Below, in pieces: positions 52,777 to 60,841 of a DNA stretch of 64,000 nucleotides (positions are counted from its first letter, which is position 1; every line of letters begins with the position of its first letter). The notes under the pieces are model-generated. The model was not told where the DNA came from. It worked only from the letters and a program-made list of their open reading frames with translations, and did no database searches. The stretch is from Flavobacterium hibisci (GTDB lineage: Bacteria > Bacteroidota > Bacteroidia > Flavobacteriales > Flavobacteriaceae). The translations under genes were made by a program, and so were the position numbers. The stretch is from contig NZ_JAIQDW010000008.1 of the NCBI RefSeq assembly GCF_020026925.1, positions 1-64,000 of the forward strand, in the 5' to 3' direction.

Positions 52777-54798
52777 TTATAGTATTGGAATATTTAAAAT
52801 TACGATACAGCCCGGTCCTTCATCTGCATCGCGTTCCCGAACCTCAAATCCTGCATACGGATTTTCTTTCTGCATTTTGCTTAACCTTTCGTCTGTAATT
52901 TTGGTAGACAATGATTCGTGATTGTCTTTTAGTTTCAGTTTTCGGGAAGCCGCTAAACCGATTCCGTTATCTTTAATGGTACAGATCAGGTTTTTTTCAT
53001 CTGTGTGTTGTGTAAAATGAATAGTAATGAGCCCATTAATTTCTTTTACCTGAGGTTTCAGTCCATGTTCAACGGCGTTTTCTATAAAAGGCTGGATCAA
53101 TAATGGTGGTATAAGAACATCGGTTTCAACAGTTTCATCGCATTCAATTACATATTCGAAACCGTTATTAAGGCGCAATTGCTGGAGTTCGATATAATTT
53201 TTTAAAGTGTTTATTTCTTCGTCAAGCGAAATGGTTTCTTTACGGGATTGCTCCAAAACTTGTCTGGTGAGTTTCGCAAATTTATTCAGATAAGAAACGG
53301 CTGGAAGCGTATCTTTTTGCAGAATCATGCTCTGGATATTTCCCAAAGCATTAAAAATAAAATGCGGGTCCATTTGAGAACGCAGCAATCTTCTTTCCAT
53401 AGCAAGACGTGCAGAGAGATTTTCTATTGTTTCTTTTTCCATCAACTGTACTTTAAGTTCGGTATTGGCCTGTTCCTGTTTCAGGAAATCTTCACGCTTC
53501 TGGTAATAACGCTGACGATAATAATAGGAACGAAACATAAACACTAATCCAATCAGTAAAACACCGGCAATTCCGTAACCCAATAATTTGTTTTTTTGTA
53601 CCAACTGGTTTTCGAGTTCCAGTTGTTTGATGCGCTCTATTTTTTTTGAAGATTCATAACGTACATCAGCATTTTGCAATACTTTTTGAGCAGATTCATC
53701 ATATTTTAACTCATTGTATTTAACATATTCTGCATCATAATTGTAGTAAGCCTCAAAATCTTTTCGTTTCGCTGCAACATCTTTGAGGGAATTGTAAAAA
53801 GCAGCTAAAAGGTAATTATCTGTATAAGGAAGGCTTTTTTGGTATTTTATTCCTTCAATAAATAATAATTCAGCTTTGGTATAATCCCCTTTTTCTGTAA
53901 AATAAAATCCCTTAAGCCCTATGGCACTTCGGTAAATGATTCTGATATTGTATTGTTTCGCAATAGCGGTTGCTTTTTCCAGGTTTTTCAAAAATGCTTT
54001 TTCATCAATAGGTTTTGGCCCTTTCGAATAAAGGTCGGCCAGATTGATATACGCAATTCCGATATTGCTTTTACTTACTATTGAGCTGGCATGTTTTTCA
54101 GCAAAATCAACCGTTTTGTTAAAAAAAGTTATTGCTTTCTGCCATTCGGCACTGTCTGAAGTTTCAAGATTATCAGTTAAGTAGCTTCCAAAAGCAAGGC
54201 GTGCGTGCAGCATACTTTCAGCATCACCGGCTTTAGCAGCATGATATAAAGCTTCCCGTGCATATTTTTCGACTTTAGCTGGTGACGCCGGATAAAAAAG
54301 ATACGATATATCGGCAGCAATTTTAGAACACTGATCAGAAGCTTGCGCTTTTGCAAAAAGTTTATAGGAAGACAGAAGATATTTTAACGCCTGAGGTTTT
54401 TCATCGATATATGATTTCAACGATCCCATAGCGAGGAATGCATACGCTTTCGGCCTTATTTTATTGGTTTTGCCTGATAAATAATAAGCACTGTCGGCAT
54501 AGTGTGAAAATTGTTTTAAGTGCAGTAACCGTCTTTGGGTTAATGCTAAATACGAATAGCAAATAATTTTGTCCTCTATACTGTTTTTCTTTTTTGCCTG
54601 ATTTAATGCCAGCTGCAGCATTTTTTTGCAGGAAGCTGTATCCGAGAAACGTTTAGAATATCCATAAGCGGCCAAATTTTCTGTAGCAGAAGCTTTTTGC
54701 GCATGGACTGAAATCCCAAAAAAAACAAATAACAACAGGAAAGAAATGTATTTTAAATGGGCGTTTTTTAAGGGCAAAAATATTGGTTTGAAGTGCAT
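52777..54798 (-). CDS. LytS-type sensor histidine kinase with TPR-like sensor
   Basis: About 673 residues from ATG 54798; the frame is open to a TTG at 54828. A signal or anchor (YISFLLLFVFFGISVHAQ) is followed by about 380 residues of helical TPR-like repeats (YADSAYYLSG, IAYINLADLYSKG, LFIEGIKYQKSLPY), a membrane segment (LLGYGIAGVLLIGLVFMF, near 400), a coiled linker, then the His_kinase domain with the phospho-acceptor in SQMDPHFIFNALGNIQSM near 474 and an ATPase region with PPLLIQPFIENAVEHGL. Periplasmic TPR-sensor kinases of this design are common in Bacteroidota; the signal is unknown. It is co-transcribed with the regulator gene. Confidence 0.92.
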   Translation of the reverse strand: MHFKPIFLPLKNAHLKYISFLLLFVFFGISVHAQKASATENLAAYGYSKRFSDTASCKKMLQLALNQAKKKNSIEDKIICYSYLALTQRRLLHLKQFSHYADSAYYLSGKTNKIRPKAYAFLAMGSLKSYIDEKPQALKYLLSSYKLFAKAQASDQCSKIAADISYLFYPASPAKVEKYAREALYHAAKAGDAESMLHARLAFGSYLTDNLETSDSAEWQKAITFFNKTVDFAEKHASSIVSKSNIGIAYINLADLYSKGPKPIDEKAFLKNLEKATAIAKQYNIRIIYRSAIGLKGFYFTEKGDYTKAELLFIEGIKYQKSLPYTDNYLLAAFYNSLKDVAAKRKDFEAYYNYDAEYVKYNELKYDESAQKVLQNADVRYESSKKIERIKQLELENQLVQKNKLLGYGIAGVLLIGLVFMFRSYYYRQRYYQKREDFLKQEQANTELKVQLMEKETIENLSARLAMERRLLRSQMDPHFIFNALGNIQSMILQKDTLPAVSYLNKFAKLTRQVLEQSRKETISLDEEINTLKNYIELQQLRLNNGFEYVIECDETVETDVLIPPLLIQPFIENAVEHGLKPQVKEINGLITIHFTQHTDEKNLICTIKDNGIGLAASRKLKLKDNHESLSTKITDERLSKMQKENPYAGFEVRERDADEGPGCIVILNIPIL

Positions 54799-55035
54799 AG
54801 ATATCGATATTACTGAGGAAAAGTACAAATTGTCTGATTACCGGCCAAACATTTTCAGGCTGAAAAATCAATTTGTAAAGAGGGTTCTAAATTAGCCATA
54901 AAGTTTGTTTTTACTGATAAACCTCAACTCTGACCAAATAAAAATCTAATCCTGCCATATACCAATTCCGAATTGTTCTGAGGTTTACTAAATAGTAATC
55001 TTGCTATAAATATTTTTTTAAAACAAATCTAAATT

Positions 55036-55503
55036 ATGAATAAGAAAAAGTTTACATTAATACTAATAGCCTTTTGTTTTTTGACCACACTGAGTTATGG
55101 ACAACAGGAAGACAAACGTGTTAAAATAGAAATCACGGTAAAAGACGGAAATAAAACTATTGTAGCACCGGTTCGTTCTGCGACATTTTCTTTTACGACT
55201 TCAACAAATAATGTTACCACGACTGATGGTACTGAAAAAAAAGAGCAGACAAAGAATTATTATTTTTCTATAGATTTCGAGAGGCAGAATGTGGCGTTAT
55301 TAAAAGCTTTTATGACTAATAAAAACGGGCTAGACGGATACATCACAATGGTGGATTCTTACGGTAAAATGCCTTCCAGGAAATTAGAATTTACAAAAGC
55401 AAACATAGATTCTTTAAGCGATCAATTGACCGCGGATTATACCAGCTCGTATATGTCAATAGTAGCTGCTACACTGATTATTGATGGTGTAAAAGTTGAA
55501 TAA
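55036..55503 (+). CDS. secreted small protein, possible Hcp/TssD-like fold
   Basis: 155 residues with signal peptide MNKKKFTLILIAFCFLTTLSYG then QQ. The mature part is all-beta in look. Its order of elements, VALLKAFMTNKNGLDGYITM, a strand with RKLEFTKANIDSLSDQ, and a final YMSIVAATLIIDGVKVE, recalls the tube protein (Hcp/TssD) of type VI systems, which also pairs a LL-x-A helix with a late amphipathic strand. A signal peptide is unexpected for a tube protein, so the likeness may be chance. First gene of a four-gene operon divergent from the LytS/LytTR genes. Homology is unproven. Confidence 0.65.
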   Translation: MNKKKFTLILIAFCFLTTLSYGQQEDKRVKIEITVKDGNKTIVAPVRSATFSFTTSTNNVTTTDGTEKKEQTKNYYFSIDFERQNVALLKAFMTNKNGLDGYITMVDSYGKMPSRKLEFTKANIDSLSDQLTADYTSSYMSIVAATLIIDGVKVE

Positions 55504-55505
55504 CT

Positions 55506-55973
55506 ATGGAAGCATTACAAAAATTCACAAAAAACGGAAACCAGTATGTCATGAAAAGACAATACGGTTTTGGACTCATTGTAGTTTTCGGAATGGCAGC
55601 ATTCTCTTTTGCAGGCGTATTGATAAGTAACACAGCGATGATCTGGATTTTTGGAATTTTGACTGTTTTATGTCTGATTTCCATTTTTATAAATCACGTT
55701 GTGATCGATATGGACCAAAAAGAAATCCTCATCAAAAATGCCCTGATTATTCCGCCGGTTCGGATTCCGCTCAGTGATTTTGTTAATTTTGAAGTCGTAC
55801 GAACCACTCAGTATTTCTTCACCATAAATGTTTCTTTGAATCTGTATTATATGAAAAATGGCAAAGAACAATGCAGCGGTATCGCACAGGGGTTTACAGC
55901 CAGATCTATGCAAAATTTACTTAACGAAATTCAGGAAATTATAAATACAGATGAACATTCAGGAAAAATATAA
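55506..55973 (+). CDS. membrane protein with two spans and a PH-like domain
   Basis: 155 residues. Two adjacent membrane segments (GLIVVFGMAAFSFAGVLIS and IWIFGILTVLCLISIFINHV) are followed by a cytoplasmic domain with VVIDMDQKEILIKNALI, IPLSDFVNFEVVR and a C-terminal helix, similar in layout to bacterial PH-domain membrane proteins. It starts 2 bases after the previous gene and overlaps the next by 23 bases. The following protein has the same layout, so the two may be distant paralogues that pair in the membrane. Function unknown. Confidence 0.7.
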   Translation: MEALQKFTKNGNQYVMKRQYGFGLIVVFGMAAFSFAGVLISNTAMIWIFGILTVLCLISIFINHVVIDMDQKEILIKNALIIPPVRIPLSDFVNFEVVRTTQYFFTINVSLNLYYMKNGKEQCSGIAQGFTARSMQNLLNEIQEIINTDEHSGKI

Positions 55974-56481
55974 TATCGAAGAAACACTCAATACGTTTTC
56001 TTTGTGCCCCAAAAAGCCATCACTTGTTATGTCATGGTGGTTTTTAGCGGGTATTATTGCCGGTATTTTGATTTTATCGTTTTTTGATCATCGGCTTGAT
56101 GAAGCAATGCGATGGGCAATTTATATCTTGATGGGTTATTTTGTATTGCATAGTTTATATGATATACAAATAGGAAGTAAAATACGTTATACTTTTGATG
56201 CAAAAGAAAATACAGTTTACAAAAGCAGTCCGTTAAGAGCTAAAAGAAAAATCATGAAACTGGAAGAGATCGTAATTTTTGTGCACTCAGAAATGGGAAG
56301 CTGGTATTATGCATTAGGTGCCCATAAAAGTCAGTTTATAAAAAGTTATATCATAAGCGAAAGCTTTAGTTCAGGTAAAAAAAGCGAAACAAAACAGCAT
56401 GCGTATGAAAATTTTGTTTTAATGAAAATTGAAAAATTGCAGTCTTCAGTTATAAAAAAGGCGGAAACCCAAAACCAGTAA
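55951..56481 (+). CDS. second two-span membrane protein with PH-like domain
   Basis: 176 residues. Two membrane segments (WWFLAGIIAGILILSFF and WAIYILMGYFVLHSLYDI) precede a soluble domain with KIRYTFDAKENTVYKSSPL, KRKIMKLEEIVIFVHSEMG and a C-terminal helix, the same order as the preceding protein. Sequence identity is low. The start overlaps the previous gene by 23 bases, which implies coupled translation. Function unknown. Confidence 0.7.
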   Translation: MNIQEKYNIEETLNTFSLCPKKPSLVMSWWFLAGIIAGILILSFFDHRLDEAMRWAIYILMGYFVLHSLYDIQIGSKIRYTFDAKENTVYKSSPLRAKRKIMKLEEIVIFVHSEMGSWYYALGAHKSQFIKSYIISESFSSGKKSETKQHAYENFVLMKIEKLQSSVIKKAETQNQ

Positions 56482-56485
56482 TAAG

Positions 56486-57028
56486 ATGAAATTTAAAATT
56501 ATTTTTATCCTTTTTTTGTCGGCTATTGTTTCTTCTTGTAACCTGCTAAATGATAGTCCGAATCAGGTTTTTGAGGTCATTGGTCTTAATGCAAATAAAA
56601 TTCCTAAAAGTTTTGAACGCTTATTTAAAGAGTTTTATCAACAAAAAATAAATGGCAGTTTACAAGTGCCGACAACGGATAATAAATCGATGCGTCCTGG
56701 CACGTGTGTAGAGTCTATAAACTATTGGTATGGAAATACGTTCAAGGAGGACATCAAAAAAATAAAAAAATTAAAGGTTGAGGAAGAAGCCAAACCGATT
56801 GTCAAAGCCGCTTTAGATTTGTTTGAATATGCCGATGAAATACAAAAAACAGATTTTGTAATAATCGCTAAAATGATTGATGAAGGTAAAACGGAGGAAG
56901 AAATCAATAATGCCAGCAGAAAACTAGACGATACCAAAGGCATATTGCTGGATAAAAAATATGAAAGCGTCATGAAATTGTTATTGCCTTATGCTGATAA
57001 AAATGGCGTTGAATATAAGACATTTTAG
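56486..57028 (+). CDS. hypothetical lipoprotein
   Basis: 180 residues with lipoprotein signal MKFKIIFILFLSAIVSSC. The mature part is helical and charged (SFERLFKEFYQQKIN, KKIKKLKVEEEAKPIVKAAL, MIDEGKTEEEINNASRKL), with a lone CVESINYWYG motif. No family is recognised. It is last in the operon of the secreted small protein and the two membrane proteins, 4 bases after the previous gene, and is followed by a strong terminator. An envelope complex of the four products is plausible. Confidence 0.75.
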   Translation: MKFKIIFILFLSAIVSSCNLLNDSPNQVFEVIGLNANKIPKSFERLFKEFYQQKINGSLQVPTTDNKSMRPGTCVESINYWYGNTFKEDIKKIKKLKVEEEAKPIVKAALDLFEYADEIQKTDFVIIAKMIDEGKTEEEINNASRKLDDTKGILLDKKYESVMKLLLPYADKNGVEYKTF

Positions 57029-57035
57029 TATTAAC

Positions 57036-57071
57036 AAAAAATCCCTTTTGATTTTTCAAAAGGGATTTTTT
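57036..57071. terminator. bidirectional terminator between the lipoprotein gene and hflX
   Basis: Sixteen-bp perfect stem AAAAAATCCCTTTTGA / TCAAAAGGGATTTTTT with a 4-base loop. A and T runs flank it on both strands, so it can end the plus-strand operon and the minus-strand hflX transcript. Confidence 0.9.
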
Positions 57072-57092
57072 GTTTTTAATTTTTTCAGAGAT

Positions 57093-58322
57093 TTATTCCT
57101 CTTCCTTCTCAACGGCATCCTTATAATCCGGATACAGAAATTTATTATAAGGAAATCTCGTAATGTGAATCTGGCGAACCGCTTCGTATACGATTTCTCT
57201 AAACTCCTCAAAATTTTCTTTTTGTGTAGCCGAAATAAACAACGCTTTATTCTGGCCAACATTACTCATCCAGGTTTGTTTCCACTCCTCAAGAGTGTAA
57301 TGTTTTCTGGTTTTTTCGGTAATCAAATCATCATCGTCAATGGTTAGATGTTTGTAGGCATCAATTTTATTAAAAACCATAATAGTTGGTTTGTCATTGC
57401 TTTTGATTTCCAGTAAAGTCTGGTTTACAGATTCAATATGATCTTCAAAATCCGGGTGCGAAATATCTACGACATGTAATAATAAATCGGCTTCACGAAC
57501 TTCATCAAGTGTACTTTTAAAAGAATCTACCAATTGAGTTGGCAGTTTTCGAATAAAACCTACAGTGTCTGAAAGCAAAAAAGGCAGATTTTTAATCACC
57601 ACTTTTCGGACTGTAGTGTCTAGAGTTGCAAATAGTTTATTTTCGACAAAAACATCACTTTTTCCAATCGCATTCATCAAAGTCGATTTTCCCACATTCG
57701 TATAACCAACTAAGGCAACACGCACCATTGCACCGCGATTGCTGCGCTGAATGCTCATTTGCTTATCGATTGTTTTGATTTTGTCTTTCAGTAACGAAAT
57801 ACGATCACGAACAATACGTCTGTCGGTTTCGATCTCAGTTTCTCCCGGACCACGCATACCAATACCTCCTTTTTGACGCTCAAGGTGTGTCCATAAACCC
57901 GAAAGTCTTGGCAGTAAATATTGACATTGTGCCAGTTCTACCTGAGTTCTTGCATAGGATGTTTCGGCTCTTTGCGCAAAAATATCCAGAATCAGATTGG
58001 TTCTGTCCAGAATTTTACAGTCAATAATTCGTGAAATGTTCTTTTGCTGTGAAGGGGTTAATTCATCATCAAAAATAACAGTCGATATGGCGTTTTCTTT
58101 TACAAAAAGATTGATTTCATCTATTTTTCCGGTACCCACAAAAGTCTTAGGGTTTGGGCGTTCCATTTTTTGCGAAAAGCGTTTGATCACTTCTCCGCCG
58201 GCCGTAAAAGTTAAAAACTCTAATTCGTCCAGATATTCTTGTAGTTTCTCTTCACTTTGATTTTGAGTCACAATACCAACGATGGCTGTTCTTTCAAAAT
58301 TTATTACTTCTTTTTCTAACAT
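57093..58322 (-). CDS. hflX: GTPase HflX
   Basis: 409 residues. The N-terminal ATP/ribosome-binding part has FVGTGKIDEINLFV and VIFDDELTPSQQKNI. The GTPase has G1 GYTNVGKSTLMNAIG near 205, the HflX hallmark GPGETEIETDRR, the switch DTVGFIRKLP, and FNKIDA. It splits or rescues stalled 70S ribosomes under stress. A Glu-rich C-terminal tail is short. A TAAATTTG box lies just before its start. Confidence 0.95.
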   Translation of the reverse strand: MLEKEVINFERTAIVGIVTQNQSEEKLQEYLDELEFLTFTAGGEVIKRFSQKMERPNPKTFVGTGKIDEINLFVKENAISTVIFDDELTPSQQKNISRIIDCKILDRTNLILDIFAQRAETSYARTQVELAQCQYLLPRLSGLWTHLERQKGGIGMRGPGETEIETDRRIVRDRISLLKDKIKTIDKQMSIQRSNRGAMVRVALVGYTNVGKSTLMNAIGKSDVFVENKLFATLDTTVRKVVIKNLPFLLSDTVGFIRKLPTQLVDSFKSTLDEVREADLLLHVVDISHPDFEDHIESVNQTLLEIKSNDKPTIMVFNKIDAYKHLTIDDDDLITEKTRKHYTLEEWKQTWMSNVGQNKALFISATQKENFEEFREIVYEAVRQIHITRFPYNKFLYPDYKDAVEKEEE

Positions 58323-58338
58323 AGCTTTGAATAAGCTG

Positions 58339-58346
58339 CAAATTTA
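58339..58346 (-). promoter_or_regulatory. TAAATTTG promoter box for hflX
   Basis: Minus-strand TAAATTTG fits TAnnTTTG, 17 bases before the hflX ATG. No TTG at usual spacing. The leader would be about 10 bases. Confidence 0.45.
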
Positions 58347-58423
58347 ATGATTTGTAAATAGAATACTTATAGAATTTAGTTTTTAAGTTCTATTTAAGAA
58401 ATTGTTATAGTCTCTAAAAAATG

Positions 58424-58459
58424 AAAACCATTTAGAAATTTACTTTTCTAAATGGTTTT
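58424..58459 (-). terminator. terminator after the YD-like secreted-protein gene
   Basis: Fifteen-bp perfect stem AAAACCATTTAGAAA / TTTCTAAATGGTTTT with a 6-base loop. It follows the minus-strand gene ending at 58484 by about 25 bases and lies upstream of hflX. Confidence 0.8.
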
Positions 58460-58483
58460 AAAGGATATCAGAGAATAGAGTTT

Positions 58484-59347
58484 TTATTCGTAAATAAACG
58501 TTTTCTCCGTCTTTACAATTCCGTTTTCCTCAATTTGAGAACATGAGATCGGGAAATTCAGTTTGTTGTATTTGTACTTTCTGCTTACAGCAACTAAAGC
58601 TGTTGAAGTAGGACTAAAGTTAACTTCGTTATTATACGATATAGATTCGAAGCTAAATTCACTTTCATGATACGAAATCATGGGTACAATAATTTTGTAA
58701 TTATCGCCAAATAAATTCTGAACGATTAACTGATCTACCGATTTTTTATCATCAAAAGTATAGGTTTTGGATATTTTGTCTCCCACAAGACCTTTGTGTT
58801 TAGATACGTTGTCGTTCACATACACATATTCAATTTTACCAATAATAGCTTTGTTTCTGTCACGTGAGGTACGTCTGACGATAATGCCGTTCTCAACAAT
58901 ATATTCAATATCTTCAAGCACATTCTGATGGTTGGTACTTTTCTTTGTTATGGCTTTAATCCTGGCTCCATCATAATTAAAAGTTACTGTTTTAGTGATA
59001 TAATCATTCCCTTCATGATACTTATTTACAAACTTTGTAATGTTGTTATCTGCGTCATAAGTATAATTGACAACTTCTTTCCAGTCACTTCCTATTTTAT
59101 CCTTTACAGTCATATCCAGTAATCCGTTTTTGTTATAAAAGAATTTCTGAATAACATCTGAGGTAGTGATGGTTTCGATTTTTCCATCTTTAAAAACAAC
59201 TGTTTTGTTTACAATTTCACCGTCTTTAGAATTTTGATAATTTGTTTTTACGATGTTAATTTGTTTCAATCGAACCGGATTGTCCTGACTGTGCAACAAA
59301 CCGGTAGAAACCATTGCAAGAATGGCTAGCAGGTAAATTTTTTTCAT
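58484..59347 (-). CDS. secreted protein with YD-like repeated strands
   Basis: About 287 residues from ATG 59347, giving a signal peptide (MKKIYLLAILAMVSTGLLHS); the frame stays open to a TTG at 59401. The mature part repeats a strand pattern ending in Tyr-Asp: KFFYNKNGLLDMTV, NYTYDADNNITKFV, TFNYDGARIKAIT, YTFDDKKSVDQL, RKYKYNKLNFPIS. These resemble YD/RHS-type strands without the conserved G-x-x-x-x-x-x core order. No sorting tail or catalytic motif is seen. It may be a small shell-like beta protein; function unknown. Confidence 0.7.
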   Translation of the reverse strand: MKKIYLLAILAMVSTGLLHSQDNPVRLKQINIVKTNYQNSKDGEIVNKTVVFKDGKIETITTSDVIQKFFYNKNGLLDMTVKDKIGSDWKEVVNYTYDADNNITKFVNKYHEGNDYITKTVTFNYDGARIKAITKKSTNHQNVLEDIEYIVENGIIVRRTSRDRNKAIIGKIEYVYVNDNVSKHKGLVGDKISKTYTFDDKKSVDQLIVQNLFGDNYKIIVPMISYHESEFSFESISYNNEVNFSPTSTALVAVSRKYKYNKLNFPISCSQIEENGIVKTEKTFIYE

Positions 59348-59472
59348 AAGAAGTTTTAATTTGGGATGACCAAAATACAAAATTCTATTAAATTTTAACA
59401 ATCAAACAACTGAAAAACACAATAATTAGATTTTTATTACTGTAAGTCATTGGATTATATTGTTTTCGAAAC

Positions 59473-60822
59473 TTATTTTTCTCCAAACATTTTTACATCA
59501 TCAACCATAAATGCTCCATTAAGAGTTTTATCTTTTCCTGATCCGGTATATTTAAATGCAATATTGACATTTCCTGAATAAGCAGATAAATCAATCCCTC
59601 CTGAACTAATAAACTGGCGTGTGGGCGTAGAAAGCGACGCTATTTTGGCATTTAATTTTATCCAGGTGGCTTTATCTACTTCTGATCCGTCAAAATTCGT
59701 TGAGATATAAACTTCTAAACCATTCAAAGGCGAATCAACTTTTAAGTCATGTTGCGCACTTCTAAAAGAAAATACCGTATTTTTATAATTCGTCAAATTA
59801 ATTTTTGGGGTTATGAGCCATGCAACATTTTCTGCTGCTGTCGTGCTGGTGGTATTAAATTCGGCATATCCGTTTCCGGCAGTAACCATAGTTCTCCATA
59901 ATTTCGAAGCTTTTTCTACAATATTGCTCCAGTCTGGTAATGCGAAATTGACATTATTTGTAACCGTTTGAAAATCTTCAGTAAAAAACGGAACGTTACT
60001 TTTACCATTCATAACAACATCTTTTTCAGAACGTACCATTAACTGATAATCAGAACCATATTTGGTTAAAATTCCGCGCACTTTTCCGCTTCCCTCCGGA
60101 ACTAAATGGGTCGAAAAATCGGCAAAACTGCTCGTCCTGAAAATAATCTGATTTCCGGATTTGTCTCTTATGCCCCAATTCGTAGATCCTCCAACATTAT
60201 TCGCTTCTTCAAAATAATGACGGCCAATAGCCGCTTCTAAAAACTGGACATCTGATAATTCTATAAGTGTGTTTAGTTTACTGTCCTCCAAAGCTTCTTC
60301 AATAGAAATTGAATTCACTAATTCATCTTCATTCATCATCGTACATGATGCATGTAGTACATTTTTATAATCATTTTGGGAAATTCTTCCAACAGATGCG
60401 GTTCCCGAACTGCCTTCGTACAAACTTCCAATCCGCATTCCGCCATAAAATAAATCGGTAAACTGATCTTTTAATTTTATATAGACTTTATTTCCAATAC
60501 GGTAATCAATGTAAGTATTTGTCGCATCCACAGCAATACTAAAACCTACAGACGGTTTGGTTTCTGTTGCTAAAGTCTGAAGATACAGGATTTTGAAAAA
60601 ATTTCCGTTTTCGTCGCTTGAAACCACATACGCTTCAATTACATCATCATAAACATATTTTGTAGCAGTAATAGTAGCTGTTTTCAACACATCTTCAGCG
60701 GTTCTGTTTATCTTTAAATCAGGTTGTGTGCATTCTAATTTTGGAACAGCCACATCTTCACTGCAATTGCAAAAAAGCAATACAAATAATATAGAAATAA
60801 GGTTTTTATAGTTGTTTTTCAT
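59473..60822 (-). CDS. DUF5689 lipoprotein encoded after a TonB receptor gene
   Basis: 449 residues with a lipoprotein signal (FVLLFCNCSED). The DUF5689 domain covers about 30-240 (YVVSSDENGNFFKILYLQT, GNKVYIKLKDQF, IELSDVQFL) and resembles an OB-like or nuclease-associated fold found in Bacteroidota. The rest is a choice-of-anchor-J-type beta-sandwich (WLITPKINLTNYKNTVFSFRS, ending GAFMVDDVKMFGEK). It starts 19 bases after the TonB-dependent receptor gene ends, so it is probably that receptor's surface partner. Ligand unknown. Confidence 0.85.
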   Translation of the reverse strand: MKNNYKNLISILFVLLFCNCSEDVAVPKLECTQPDLKINRTAEDVLKTATITATKYVYDDVIEAYVVSSDENGNFFKILYLQTLATETKPSVGFSIAVDATNTYIDYRIGNKVYIKLKDQFTDLFYGGMRIGSLYEGSSGTASVGRISQNDYKNVLHASCTMMNEDELVNSISIEEALEDSKLNTLIELSDVQFLEAAIGRHYFEEANNVGGSTNWGIRDKSGNQIIFRTSSFADFSTHLVPEGSGKVRGILTKYGSDYQLMVRSEKDVVMNGKSNVPFFTEDFQTVTNNVNFALPDWSNIVEKASKLWRTMVTAGNGYAEFNTTSTTAAENVAWLITPKINLTNYKNTVFSFRSAQHDLKVDSPLNGLEVYISTNFDGSEVDKATWIKLNAKIASLSTPTRQFISSGGIDLSAYSGNVNIAFKYTGSGKDKTLNGAFMVDDVKMFGEK

Positions 60823-60841
60823 TTGGAAAAAGTTTTTTAAA

